Shown one piece after another: positions 47,744 through 60,340 of a stretch of DNA of 64,000 nt (position 1 is the first letter of the stretch; each line of letters opens with the position of its first letter). The DNA is from Perognathus longimembris pacificus. Lineage: Eukaryota > Chordata > Mammalia > Rodentia > Heteromyidae. Under the pieces are notes generated by a model. That model made no database searches. It was not told the DNA's origin and saw only the letters and a list, made by a program, of their open reading frames with translations. The translations under genes were made by a program, and so were the position numbers. The DNA lies in assembly GCF_023159225.1 (NCBI RefSeq), contig NC_063162.1:95932880-95996879 (forward strand), written 5' to 3'.

Positions 47744-48409
47744 GTTTTTTTTTTAATTTATTGTTTATTAATTGAACACAAATTTTTGACAAGGTGTTGT
47801 GCAAAAAGGGTACAGTTACATAGTAGGGCAGTGTGTACATTTCTTGTGATATCTTACGTCCTGTTTTTCTATCTCTTCTCTAGGTCAGGTAGACATATAT
47901 ACAATATATAATGTATCAAGAACATATACAGTAGCCAGGTGGCCATGCCCAAGAAAGTTCGCCTAGGCTTTAAATGTAATGTCAATATTAGACCATATGT
48001 CGACGGTAGTCTTATATGAACGTACATACCTAGCTTTTGAGCTATTGTATTCCCCTGAGAGGTCAATTTTTGACCTTTATATGTTGAGTAATTGTTTGGT
48101 TTTAGTTACATACTGTTGGGTCGCTGCCCCAATCCTGTGGGGAATACTATTTGACAAGCAGTTTTTGGTTTCACAGACTTGGTCTCTACTGTCTCTCCGC
48201 CTCCCTTTGTTAACAGTCATATATCAGGGAGATCATGCCCCTTTGTTTTCTGTGTTCTAGGCTTGTCTCGCTCAACATTATTTGTTCGAGTTCTGACCAT
48301 TTCCATGCAAACAACAATATTTCACCATTCCTAATCGCTATGTAGTATTCCATTGTGTATAAGTACCATATTTTTTGGATCCATTCGTCTGTGGAGGGGC
48401 ATCTGGGTT
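47744..48409 (-). mobile_element. 5'-truncated L1 insertion with perfect target-site duplication
   Basis: This 666-bp L1 3' end points leftward. GTAAAAACGTTAG flanks it at 47731-47743 and 48410-48422 (13 bp, perfect). The minus strand reads an uninterrupted ORF2 C-terminus from about 48382 (W-Y-L-Y-T-M-E-Y-Y) to the natural stop at 48210-48212, followed by a 3' UTR unlike that of the L1s at 8.1-9.3 and 12.6 kb. The open frame and exact duplication indicate a young copy from a different L1 lineage. Confidence 0.92.
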
Positions 48410-48831
48410 GTAAAAACGTTAGTTTGATGTTGTTGCTTCCTTAAATCTAATGAATTATATTCTAACAAGCATTGCTTCTTTCTGACAGTAGCTTAGAGTG
48501 ATGGGGACTCAGGAACCCAATTACTGATAATATATCAAGGATGGATAAATTAAAAAGTAAAATGGCTGATTAGCCTTTAAATTGGAAAAAAATTACTTTG
48601 GTAAATGGTTTTATATGCAAGTTTTTGAATATTCTTAAAAATTAGGGTTTCGCAAAGATATTCCATTTTTTCCTGTAATTTCTGCAATAAGACCACTCAG
48701 AAATTTGTTTCACAGTTACTCATAGTTACTGGTGTTTTAGTCTTATGAGGAGGGATTTTGATATCCTGTAGAAAAGGTTTTTGAATCTCGATGATTCCTT
48801 TTTTAACTCTTATTGAGCCCAATCGTGTATT

Positions 48832-48889
48832 GACTCTGTGTGTGTGTGTGTGTCTTGTATTGACTCTGTGTGTGTGTGTGTGTGTGTGT
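48832..48889 (+). repeat. Duplicated unit GTATTGACTC plus (TG)n
   Basis: The ten-base unit followed by a TG run occurs twice in tandem, about 30 bp apart. Confidence 0.85.
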
Positions 48890-49209
48890 TGTTTGTTTTC
48901 TAGGATCAAGCCCAGGAACTTGAGGTGCCATTTTTGTCCACATTTCTGTAGTCAACATCGCAAGACTGTGTTCTTACAAATAAGACTCATCTGTTGATTT
49001 TATGATGTGTATGAAAGTAAACAGTGAGAAATTCTCATGTCACTTGTGAGATTTTAGTTTAATGTATTACTGAGTACATATGTCTACACGGTTGTCGTCT
49101 ACACTGATGCCCTTGTAGGTTGATTGGTAAAACAAAATACATTTTGAGCTCAGCTCTATTCTAGGCAAGGAAGTGATGGCACATGGTTGAATCAACCAGA
49201 AAAAAAAAT

Positions 49210-49212
<3 letters not shown>

Positions 49213-49253
<41 letters not shown>
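49213..49253 (+). repeat. (CA)n microsatellite
   Basis: About 20 CA units. Confidence 0.95.
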
Positions 49254-49254
<1 letters not shown>

Positions 49255-49479
49255 ATTTCTACTGTGGTTGGAGCTTAATTTGAACATAATTTCAGTATGA
49301 TGTAAGTCATCCCATGCCCAGTGATGTGAAATTACCCATGGGGGAGGAAAGCAGCATCTGTGCTCAGTGATTGAGTACTCAGATTCTGTTCCTCCTATTA
49401 GACTCTACACAACATATGCTTCAATCTTCCTTTCTTGCTTGCAGTGCCTGTGCGCATGTGCCGTGTACGCATGCTCCTA

Positions 49480-49628
49480 TGTATGTTTTAGTATCAGAAC
49501 TTGAGCTCTGCACCACATGCTCTTTCTTGAATTTTTTGCTCATGTCTGGAACTTGGTCTGTGTAGGTTTTCTAAACCATGTTCTTTTCTAAAGAAGATGC
49601 TTTAGCATTGAGCTACAGCCCCAGTCCT
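49480..49628 (-). repeat. Possible diverged ID-type SINE, antisense
   Basis: TAGTATCAGAACTTGAGCTC at one end and AGCATTGAGCTACAGCCCCA at the other resemble antisense SINE ends. Confidence 0.4.
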
Positions 49629-50372
49629 GTGTACTACAACATCAATTGTTGCTTCACACCAAATATATTTATTCCTTTAACATTCAGTTCTAATTTCATT
49701 TATACTTTGAGTATCTTAATAAGAATGATTAACTCCCATGTGGCAAAAATGCTTTATGTATCCAAATTTTGGTCTTCTTTTGATTGGCTTCTACAAGGAT
49801 GGTACATGTCCTGTTTATCTTTGATTGAAATGTTTGACTTATTTGCTGGATATAGAATTGAATTGAATTGAATGACGAGCTTCTTGGTTATTTACAATCT
49901 TTATTTTATTTTTAACATACTCACATGCAGGTGGCTTCCATTGTTTGAAATCTAATGCAAATATCTACGTTTATTTCCCTCTATTTTATTTTTTTTTGAA
50001 AGATAATGGAAAGCTGTTTGCATTTAGGTAACATTAGATCTAGACCTCTGTGATCAGATTAGAGCTCTCTAATAAATGTTATTTGATACTCTGATCTCAC
50101 AATACATTTCTCAGCAGTTTCTGTTTTAACACAAATACTCTGAGAGAACTCTATATTGTTCACATTTTCTATAAAGAAAAATCCAGGGCACAAAATAATC
50201 AAATCACTAAAGCATGTGATGAATGAAGTTACACAGCTCAGCTCTCCAGCTCACAGTTCCTTGGTCTGCGGAGATCTTTTTCCTTTTAAGACAACCAGTA
50301 ATTAGACCAATTACACAATTTCATAACTGTTTCCACTCTGAAAAAATAAAACAAAAACAAAAGTAAATGGTT

Positions 50373-50465
50373 AAAGCTGGTCATGTTGCTGTGTGTTACA
50401 GAGCTTGCCTAGCATACCTGAGGTTCTGAGTTCAATTTCCAGCACCACTCCCAAAAACAAAAAGG
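50373..50465 (+). repeat. Single ID-like SINE
   Basis: A tRNA-like unit (AGAGCTTGCCTAGCATACCT) with B-box-like GAGTTCAATTTCC and an A-rich tail, without a Geo half. Confidence 0.7.
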
Positions 50466-51040
50466 AAAAGAACAGCTAACATATGTGATTAGTAAAGAAT
50501 GTCCTTCACACAGCTATGGATGAGATTTGAAAAACAAAGTCTCATTAAAGCACAACAGAGATACCAAGAGAATCCTATCTGGCAATAGGATTTTTTTCAT
50601 AGGAAACATGACATGTGACCTCTTGGGCTAAAAATCTCTAATGAAACACGACGGGTGGAACTGTGCTTTGGAGACTTTTCCAGTTGTCATCTGGGCAACT
50701 CTGCTTGCATTTCTCTTTCTCAAAGATTTTTCTCTTCATTATTCAGAATTTGAGAGATATTTGTGATGATACCACATGTTGTTTATGCACAGTCTTTGAT
50801 TCCTGAAATATTTCAGGCACAGCATATTTTTCTCCCAGGGAAGAAGAACTAACTATTTGGGCATTGAAGCAGCAGACATATTAGAAATACTGCTAGTAGT
50901 AGTATCGGTAGTCTTTACTGAGTCCCAAAGATAGTAGTAAATATTCATGGGAATGTTAGGTGGTAATTGTGAGAGCTATTCTAATTTAATGGTATGAAGA
51001 TTAAATGTATATTACATCTGTCTGTCTATAGACCTATTTT

Positions 51041-51044
51041 TCTA

Positions 51045-51084
<40 letters not shown>
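51041..51084 (+). repeat. (TATC)n microsatellite
   Basis: About ten TATC/TCTA units. Confidence 0.95.
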
Positions 51085-52038
51085 CTGTCCTGGGGATTAG
51101 ACATATGATATCAACCTTGCTATGCAAGTACTCCCCCAAATCAATATAGGAAATGTAAAGGTGAAATACTGAAATCCGAACAAAGTGATTGGACTATTTG
51201 GTTTAAAACACACACACAATAAAATCTAGATTGGATGTTCTTAATTGGGTGCTGTGAAAATTTTAAAAAATTAAAAAAAGACACTTTAACATATTCATTT
51301 TTTCTTTATTATAAATTCTTTATTCGTGCTGTGGGAAAAAAGACATAGTTGTCGCCCATTTTCTTGTTAAAGGAGACGTTTTTCAACTTGAGATTCATGA
51401 TCACAAAAACCTATTTGTTGAATGAAAGGATTATTTTACCTCAATGTATTTTTAGGCCCTCTTTTGTTTGTTTTGTATTTTAGTGTACCTGTGTGTTGCT
51501 CTTAGTTTACTGTTATTCTGGCATTCACATTACAATCATCATCTATCATCCATGCATAATGATCACAATATATTTTTTAATACTCAATTCTTTTCCCATT
51601 GTTCATTCTTAACATTTCAACACTCACATTTCATCCTTGAGAATAAGTTGCATTTAGAATTCACTGCAGTGGTACAGAGCCAGTGAAAGTTGTGTCAGAC
51701 TCCATTAGGACAACAGGCTTGGTTAAAAATGGTTCACTCCCAGCAAGATGTATAGAGTGTACTGAAGTCAACCTCTCAGTAGTGTTAGCTTTCCCTTTGA
51801 AATGTCAGTCATGCTGTGAAGTGAACTTTTACCGCTGTTTGAGGTTGTTTTTCTCCATCCTCATGGACACAACAGCCTTATTATGTTGATTTGATTTGAC
51901 TCTCGTCTTTGGCAATGGGGCCAGACTGTCAGGTGATGCTGGTGCCTCTACTCTGTCCTGAAGGAAAAGCCAGTGCCCTGGGTTTTGCTGCTCTATTTTT
52001 TCTGAATGTTTTTGCCTTCCTAAGACTTTCCCCCTTTG

Positions 52039-52179
<141 letters not shown>

Positions 52180-52431
52180 GATCCTAGGATAATCAAACCC
52201 TCTTTTCCTTTCTGAAAGCTCTACTCTCATTCACAGTTTTATTGCAGATTAAAGGCCTGTCCATTAGAAGGTTATCAGCTAGTCAATAAGCCTCAATCAT
52301 GCCATTTTATGATAAAGCTATCTCATTGATCAAAGTGGAAGTTTAGGTCCTTGGCTTTTAATGGCAGATTTCAGAGTGTCTGGAGAATGTGCTTATGCAT
52401 ATACGGACGCCTCTTACATTCATAAGAATTA

Positions 52432-52435
<4 letters not shown>

Positions 52436-52472
<37 letters not shown>
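52436..52472 (+). repeat. (TG)n microsatellite
   Basis: About 18 TG units. Confidence 0.95.
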
Positions 52473-52473
<1 letters not shown>

Positions 52474-52678
52474 TTACATATAAGCAAATTGCATATACAA
52501 ATGCCTCTATCTTAATTTTGTGTAGAATATTGTATCTTTGCTTTCCTTAAATTTTCTTGTTAAATTTAATCAATAGTAACTCTCCCCCCCCTCACATACA
52601 CACACATATACATATATTGTTAAAACTGGTGTCTTAAACCTTTGATGTAAAAATTCAGTAATATAACAGTAAAATGTA

Positions 52679-52912
52679 GGGGCTGGGGATATGGCCTAGT
52701 GGCAAGAGAGCTTGCCTCGTATACATGAGGCCCTGGGTTCGATTCCCCAGCACCACATATACAGAAAATGGCCAGAAGTGGCGCTGTGGCTCAAGTGGCA
52801 GAGTGCTAGCCTTGAGCAAAAGGAAGCCAGGGACAGTGCTCAGGCCCTGAGTCCAAGGCCCAGGACTGGCCAAAAAAAGAAAAAACAACAAACCCCCCCC
52901 CAAAAAAAAAAC
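52679..52912 (+). repeat. IDL-Geo SINE with perfect target-site duplication
   Basis: Near-consensus element. CAGTAAAATGTA lies at 52667-52678 and 52913-52924. The tail contains a C run (about 52893-52901). Confidence 0.94.
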
Positions 52913-53154
52913 CAGTAAAATGTATACAGACATTGGAAAATATTTTATTTCATATTAATTGTGTAGCTCAGTGAATAGAGTGTTAATAAAATTTAGCAGC
53001 TTTACTTTGGCAAAACCCTTCTTGTCCTTTTAATTTCTTTCCTACTATAGCTTTTTTACAATAAGAAATAAGTTAAACCAATGAATAATTATAAGAGACT
53101 GGGAAAAAAAAGATAAAATACCAAAGACCAGCAATAGCATTAATCTCTTATATC

Positions 53155-53305
53155 TGTTAAGCATTTTATGGCTCATGGACATTCTACATCGCATTTGCTT
53201 CTCACAAAACAAGCCTGACATGTAGGCAGCATTGACAAGGCTCGTCCAAATCTAGTGTGTCGCCCTAAGTCTTATAGATAGTGCATGGCAGTACCACCAA
53301 AACCT
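53155..53305 (+). repeat. MIR relic
   Basis: It resembles MIR (TTAAGCATTTTATGGCTCAT, then GACATGTAGGCAGCATTGAC); diverged. Confidence 0.5.
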
Positions 53306-53909
53306 GGGGACATTTTCTGTTGGCTACTTTCTACCAGACGGTTTAGTTTGTTGTTCATTAAATTGCTGTGTCATACACTTTGTATACTTGTAGAATGCAA
53401 TAAAGGAAGCATGGAAATTTTATAAGATATTCCTTATTTACAGAATTCTTCTAATTTATAAAGTGAGAGGCAGGGTTAGAGTATACACAGACAGTATCCC
53501 AAGTTCCTTATTTCTCTATGAAAATGTTGACCCTTGTGTTTTGAATTGTAGGAAGGTGGTTAAATCCTATGTATACATAGGTATTCAGCTCCAGGAATAT
53601 AAAATGTTTGTTTAACAAAACAATGATGCTCCCAAATGAGAATTTTTAAATTTTGGTTTGAACACTGTTTATCTTTGGCCAAGTCATAATTAGGCCAAAA
53701 ACATCTGCTTATGTTTGCTCAAATTAGTTGACCATGACCTTTTGGCATTGCATTTTTTTTTCTGGTAATACTTTGTAAGAATACTTTTATGCTTTTTCGT
53801 AGCATTAATGTTGTAGACACTAAAGCCATTTAATATAAACATAATGAGATTCACCTAGGAGACTATATGAAAGAAGAACTTTGGCCACTTACATTTCATT
53901 CAGTTTGTC

Positions 53910-54060
53910 ACTAGATGTGTGACTTTGTGCAAGCAACTTAAGATCATTTGGACTCAATTTCCTCCTTTATGAAAAGAAAAAACTCATATTACCTTATCGT
54001 CATTGATTTGGGTAAATAAATCTGCATTATGTGTGTTAGTATAACACATTTCTTTATATT
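53910..54060 (-). repeat. MIR relic, opposite orientation
   Basis: GTGTGACTTTGTGCAAGCAA, then CTTAAGATCATTTGGACTCA and TTTCCTCCTTTATGAAAAG, match the antisense MIR core well. Confidence 0.65.
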
Positions 54061-54444
54061 AAATCTATAAGTATATCATTGGCACATAAAAACACTGTGT
54101 AAGCTTTTTATTTCTTATGAAAATATAATATATGAAATATATCAAATATACCATGCATACTATATTACAAATGCATTCATTTTGGATCAAATTACTTTTT
54201 TGCACTATGTTGTTTTTATCATGTTCAGGAATTAAACTTAATATGGACCATCCGATAGACTGTATCTATGCTTAGTGTAAAATGTTTGTGAGGATGGGAC
54301 CATTTTCTGTGGATCGTGTTAAGTATGTTGATGCATATCTGTACTAATATTGTCAGAAAGAACTCGTAAGTGTTAGTTCAAGCCTATTGATGCTTTGATT
54401 ATAGGAATTCATAAGAAAGTTCACCTGAAAATCTTCTGATACTT

Positions 54445-54646
54445 GGGCTGGGAATATGGCCTAGTGGCAAGTGTGCTTGTATGGTATACATAAAGCCCTG
54501 GGTTCAACAATTCCCGAGTACCACATATATAGAAAAAGGCAAGAAGTGGTGCTGTGGCTCAAGTGGCAGAGTGCTAGCCTTGAGTAAAAACAGAAGCCAG
54601 GGACAGTGCTCAGGCCTTGAGTCTAAGGCCCAGGACTGGCAAAAAA
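54445..54646 (+). repeat. IDL-Geo SINE with perfect target-site duplication
   Basis: Full element flanked by AAAATCTTCTGATACTT at 54428-54444 and 54647-54663 (17 bp). The first T-rich part of the B box region carries a small insertion. Confidence 0.94.
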
Positions 54647-55634
54647 AAAATCTTCTGATACTTGTAGTATTAGCCTAGTGTATGGGATCAGTTAGCATCT
54701 TATGTTTAAGATTATGGGTTATGGATTCTGCTTGATCAAGCACACTCTAATTTGTGAGTCTGGCAAAACTGCTTGCATCTTCAATGTTTTTGTTGATTTT
54801 GAAGTTGATATATTCATTGAAAGGGAAAAAAGTGTTGATTTTTCAATTAAGATGTAACCTTTACAATGCAATGCAATAATAATTACAGTGTTCACTCAGC
54901 CTGAAGAAAAAATTTTACTCCTTCAATAGCAATAATCAAGATGAGAACTACATTAGAAGGGTGCTAATTTTATGATCACCCCTATTTAAATAATAAAAAA
55001 TCCTACAGGACTCTGTAATACTCCTTACAGTAAAGTGGTATTCAGCTTTAGATGTGGTCTTCTAGAAGCCCATTTAGAAAGAATTGGCTGCTTAAATTGT
55101 AGATGACCACAGATTATCCTTATAAAACAGCTACTTGTCCAATGAATGTTATTAAAAATCACTTTACTTCTATAGGACCAGAGGTGTTTGACCCAAGGTA
55201 TTTACCTCAAGAGTTAGTACGATCACTCTTAAACAGATTCTTAACAGTGAAAAAAAAAGCAATTTAGAATAAAAGGTTCAGCAAGTGATTCTGCATGCTG
55301 AATTTAAGCAAACTAAATTTATTTTTCTTCCCTCAGAATGGGATAACTAGCATCAGGATATTATTTAACATTAAGATTTCATTGAACTAACTATTAGTCT
55401 AAAAGGCAATGTGTGAGTGTTGGGGTCTAGCATACCCACATTCCAATCTTCTTTTAACTATATTTGTGATTTTTGAGCTAATTCCTTCTAGTTTTATGGA
55501 TAAAAGTAAAAAGGTTGAGTGAAAAGTGAAGCAGTTATTTCCTTGTAAAGATTTTTAGCAAATAGAGTATTGGATAATTCACTACCAATATACACATAAC
55601 TTATGGAATGTTTTCAGGCCAGAAAAGCTACCAC

Positions 55635-55668
<34 letters not shown>
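55635..55668 (+). repeat. (GTA)n microsatellite
   Basis: About eleven AGT/GTA units. Confidence 0.95.
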
Positions 55669-55879
55669 ATGATTCAGAATAGTAATAAAAACATTGCAGC
55701 TGAACAAAATATAATATGATTGTATTTGATCTAGGAATGAAAAATGTTAGTTTGTGATGTTATCTTGCTACCATATAGTTATCTTACCTATACAAATAGA
55801 ATCATATAATTGTGTATCATCCTCCTTTTCATTAAGCTCCACTATTCACTGTTTTAAAAATTATTATTACTAGTATTAT

Positions 55880-56045
55880 TGTTTCAGTACTTATTTTTCT
55901 TACTTAACAATGGCACTCAACTGCTTCACTTATTGATGAAAATTAGAGTCCCACAGACTTTCCTTCTTGACTGACTTTGAACCATGATCTTCCGATTTCA
56001 GCATTATGAGTAGATAGGATTACAGGGATGAGCCATTGGCACCTG
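55880..56045 (-). repeat. B1-like/Geo SINE, antisense, truncated
   Basis: AAAATTAGAGTCCCACAGAC to GATTACAGGGATGAGCCATT corresponds to the antisense B1-like half. Confidence 0.75.
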
Positions 56046-56439
56046 GATTCATTACCCACTTGAAAGGAGCAAATACTACATAAGTAGGAACATATATGTT
56101 AGAAATTTATGAAAGCGATTGGTTTTTTTCCCTTATTTGGTGTGGTTGGTTCTGTAAGCACAGTGAGTTTAATATTTTCTTTAAGTATCATGTTTGTGGC
56201 TCCCAATGGAGTGAAAAAAAATGGTTCTAAACAGCAAGCCACTTGTAAGCTAGCTTTTCATTTAGAGTTAATCTATTTTAGAAGTTATATGCATTGATTG
56301 CATAGTTATAGTGTAAAGAAAAGCATAACTAAATATTTAATACTTACTTATGAGACATAGTTCTTTGACGTCAAAATAGGTTAAGTAAAAAAACAAACAA
56401 ACAAACAAACCATGATTCTGCCTTCAGAAGAAAACATAC

Positions 56440-56755
56440 TGGAAAGGATGAGTGGCATGCGTATGTAATCCTAGTTACTGAGCAGATGGAGGACAGGATT
56501 GTGGTTTAAGATTATCCCAGGCAGAAAGTTAGTAAGATTGAATCTCAACAAATAAGTATGGGGGTTCATGCCCATGGTCTAAGCTATTTGAGAGGTGTAA
56601 ATTGAAGGATCATGACCCAAGTCTAAGTCTGAACAAAAATGTGAGGACCTGTGTAGAATCTCACTGAGGAAAAAGGTTGGGGGCATGACTCAAATGATAG
56701 AGCATCTGCCTAACTAGGCAAGGCATTTACTTCAAACTCTAGAAACCAAGAATAA
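56440..56755 (+). repeat. Long composite: two B1-like segments plus an ID-like segment
   Basis: First B1-like unit (GTATGTAATCCTAGTTACTG), second (GGTTCATGCCCATGGTCTAA) and an ID-like end (GGGGGCATGACTCAAATGAT). Same order as 45543-45898. Confidence 0.6.
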
Positions 56756-57214
56756 AAGTTTGAGAGGGTTTGGGACCTATCTGCTGAGGGTAGTGCATAC
56801 ACAGTTGGTAGGAAATGTTGGCAGTGGTTAGGGCTGAGACTCAGGAATTCTCTGTGTTTAGTTCTATACCCCATCTACTACTTTCTCCCTTAATAGGTCA
56901 CTTTCACTTCCTGATGCTTTCCTCTCCCCTCCCCCCAACTTTCCAAGAGGTTTGGAAGAATAAGGATATACTGAGGAGAAAGTAATTCAGAACACATCAC
57001 TATCAACACAATTATTGATATATTCACCACAAAACTACAATTTGACCATCTATAGGTATTTTTTTGTAAGTGATCAATACAGATTGAATAGTTGGGAAAT
57101 GCCTCACAAAAAATAAAGTATGACTGCAATTAGAAATCCAGAATCATGAAGTTTTATAAATGGCATGAGTTTAGAGATTATAAACCCATTATTTCTGTGT
57201 AAGGTGGATGATAA

Positions 57215-57380
57215 TAATTAACACTTGTCCAGTGCTCTGTAGATTAGATACTCTTCAGCATATTCCTTAAGCATCCAGTTTTCACAAAAACCCTATTTCT
57301 TAAGATTATTATGATGCTCAGGTAAGAAAGATGTCTAGGTAAAAAAAAAAACTGACTTAAGTAGTTAAATGTAGGACTCA
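57215..57380 (+). repeat. MIR relic
   Basis: GTCCAGTGCTCTGTAGATTA, CACAAAAACCCTATTTCTTA and CTTAAGTAGTTAAATG follow the MIR order. Confidence 0.5.
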
Positions 57381-58522
57381 CAGGCATTGGTGGAGACCCC
57401 CTTGTGGAGTTGTATTATTATCTACTTTGCTACACAATTTTGCAAGATAGAGCCTGTCCCAAGATTAAGTTGTCAAGGACACTCTTCCCAATGTGATAAA
57501 TCGTGTCCTAAAAGTGACTGGCGTGCAAGGGAATCCTCCTTGGTACCTAATTTTCAATGTATTTGTGCTTACTGCACATAGTTGACATTTCAGTGATTAA
57601 GACATGTTCTGTTGCACTGGATGAAGACCAATGATTAATTTTCCTCTTTCAGAGAGACTGTGAATAGTGACTGAATACCCAGATGTTCATTGGATAGTGT
57701 GTGAATACTTCATAGCTCAAAGTATGCCAAATTCTGAAGATTAGCAAAAGAAATCAATACAATTTTGGGCTCTCCAAAGAACAAATGAGCCATCCTGGAA
57801 AGTTCTTAGGACAAAAAGATATCTAGGAAGCAAAAGTAGGGACAGGAAATGTAAGGATTTTAACCCATGTTGTAAACATTTATCACATGTGCTTGATAGA
57901 TACAATTTTAGCATATAGGCACACTTGTACTTAGTAGTCTTCAAATGAATATATACTAAATAATGAATGTCTGTGAGGGAGTTATAATTTTTTGTCAGTG
58001 GAACCTGAAGTGATAGTTCAAGGAAATATTCACTGGCTAGGAATTTTTGCAAGCATGATAGGGGAAGAGGGAAACCAGGCTTTCTGTGACTTCCCTTTCA
58101 TCCCAAATGCTGACCCTCAATTTACAAAGCTCCTATTTACTTCAAAGGGGTGAGGAGGAGAATTTACTTCAGGCTGCTAATGTTTGGGATCATGCAGTTG
58201 TTTTGCAGGTGGCTTCCATGTGCTTCTCCAAAGTTGTTATTGTTTTTGTAATATTTGGAAGGAGAGTTGAACATCCTTTCATCTTCATATTTTTTAGTTT
58301 CTTGGAACTATAAATTACAAAGAGCTATATAAATCTACTTTGTGTGTATAATTGCTCATGTAAGCTGCCACATTAACAGCTGGCTACAGTATTTGACATG
58401 CTTGACAGCCACCATACATCTGGGGAGTGATTGTAGGTGGACTGGGAGACTCTCACTCTAAAGAATTAGACTATAGTGTGAGAAATAAAAGAAAAAAGAA
58501 AAAAGTTCTCTACAGATAAGTT

Positions 58523-58793
58523 TGTGTGTGTGTGTGTGTGTATGTATGTGTGTGTGTATGTACCAGTTGTAGGCTTTCATTGAAGCTCTGGGCCTGGGTG
58601 TTGTCGCTGAGTTCCTTTTGCTCAAAGCCAGCAATCTACCACTTGAGCCACAGCTCCACTTGTAGATTTTTAGTAGTTTTAGTGGAGATAAGACTGTCAT
58701 ACACTTTCCTACGTGGGTTGGCTTTAGTGCGTGATCCTCAGATCTCTGCCTCCTGAGTAGCTAGGATTGCAAGGGTGAGCCATTGTTGACGGG
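58523..58793 (-). repeat. (TG)n followed by antisense composite B1-like/Geo SINE
   Basis: TG run (58523-58560), then antisense Geo (CCACTTGAGCCACAGCTCCA) and B1-like half (CTCCTGAGTAGCTAGGATTG). Confidence 0.87.
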
Positions 58794-59399
58794 CTTGGAT
58801 GAGTCTTATTAAACATTGCATCATATTGGTAAGCCACAGTGGTGTTTGTAATTATTGTCTTATCATTCTCTTTGATAAACAAATTACAATTACCTCTAAC
58901 TAATTTATGATCTCAAACAGGCAGGATAATACCTTTTCATGGAAGAAAACTAATATTCAACATTCTAAAAACACTAAATTTAAGTAGACCAATGTAACAT
59001 TACATAGAATTTTGAGAATTTGAGAATGTATTTGACCCTGTACATATGTGAAAAAGGAACTAGGTAGCTTGAGGGGATGGGTGCGGTTAGGGAAGATGTG
59101 AGAGACCAGTGGGAGAGATGACATTGATCAAAATACATTGTACTCATAAACTAACATGTAGCATTGTATCAGTTTAAGCCAATATTTTTTTTTAAGGAAT
59201 TGAGTTAAGCAGTGTTTGGATAACACTGTTTCATTTAAAAAGAGAGATCCAATTATGTAGACTTTACATCATAACTACATCTTAAAATTTAAGAAATATA
59301 ACAAGGATTTGTCACTAATATTAAGTGAAACTTATAATCAAATCAAATACAGAAGCTACTTTCCAATTAGTGCCACTTTGCATTAAGAATGGCATTAGA

Positions 59400-59610
59400 T
59401 GGGGCTGGGAATATGACCTAGTGGCAAGAGAGCTTGCCTCATATACATGAAGCCCTGGGTTCGATTCCCCAGCAACACATGTATAGAAAAAGCCAGAAGT
59501 GGCACAGTGGCTCCAGTGGTAGAGTGCTAGCCTTGAGCAAAAGGAAGCCAGGGACAGTGCTCAGGCCCTGAGTTCAGCGCCCAGGACTGGCAAAAACAAA
59601 CAAACAAAAA
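59400..59610 (+). repeat. IDL-Geo SINE with perfect target-site duplication
   Basis: Full element. AAGAATGGCATTAGA lies at 59385-59399 and 59611-59625. Confidence 0.94.
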
Positions 59611-59964
59611 AAGAATGGCATTAGAAGTTGCACATTGCCAGGATCACTATGAGATGATATGTAATTTTGATGTTAGCTCAAAGCTCTTTGCCCAAGACAG
59701 AAATAAAAAGATTTGTAATGTTCAAATATTATTGCATCTATGCTGCAAGTTTCTATTTCTGATAACACCTGTGCATCACTGCTGCCTGGTTATGCCTTAC
59801 ATTTTATATCTAATGTGCTAATCTAATTTCTTCTTTGCAGTTAGCAAGTTAGAATAAAAATATACATTGGACTATTGCCATGATACTATTGCTGTGCAGT
59901 TAAATTTAGTAGCAGGTGATTCCCATCAGGCAAAGCTTGATGCCTGAGGATCAGAATGTCAGAA

Positions 59965-59969
<5 letters not shown>

Positions 59970-60003
<34 letters not shown>

Positions 60004-60009
60004 CGCGCG
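59970..60009 (+). repeat. (TG)n(CG)n alternating purine-pyrimidine run
   Basis: About twelve TG units pass directly into about seven CG units. Confidence 0.95.
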
Positions 60010-60026
60010 GAGCGCACATGTTTCAG

Positions 60027-60223
60027 TTCTGGGGCTTGAACTCAGGACATGGGCATTGTCCTCTAGCTTCACTGGAGCCAAATCTCTACCTTCAGCTCTT
60101 TTCTGGTTAATTGGAAGTAAGAGTCTAGGAGATTTTTCTTCTCTACTGGCTTTGAACTTTGATCTTTAAATTTCATCCTCTTGAGTAACTAGGATTACAA
60201 GCATGAGCCATAAGCTCCTGGCC
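60027..60223 (-). repeat. Composite B1-like/Geo SINE, antisense
   Basis: CTGGGGCTTGAACTCAGGAC (Geo), then AGTAACTAGGATTACAAGCA (B1-like). Confidence 0.85.
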
Positions 60224-60293
60224 AGAATACATGGACTTGTCCTGTTACTCAGCCTCAAAGGGAGACTTGTGGGATGCAGAACAGAGGCTCTAG

Positions 60294-60298
<5 letters not shown>

Positions 60299-60338
<40 letters not shown>
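60299..60338 (+). repeat. (GA)n microsatellite
   Basis: About nineteen AG units. Confidence 0.95.
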
Positions 60339-60340
<2 letters not shown>

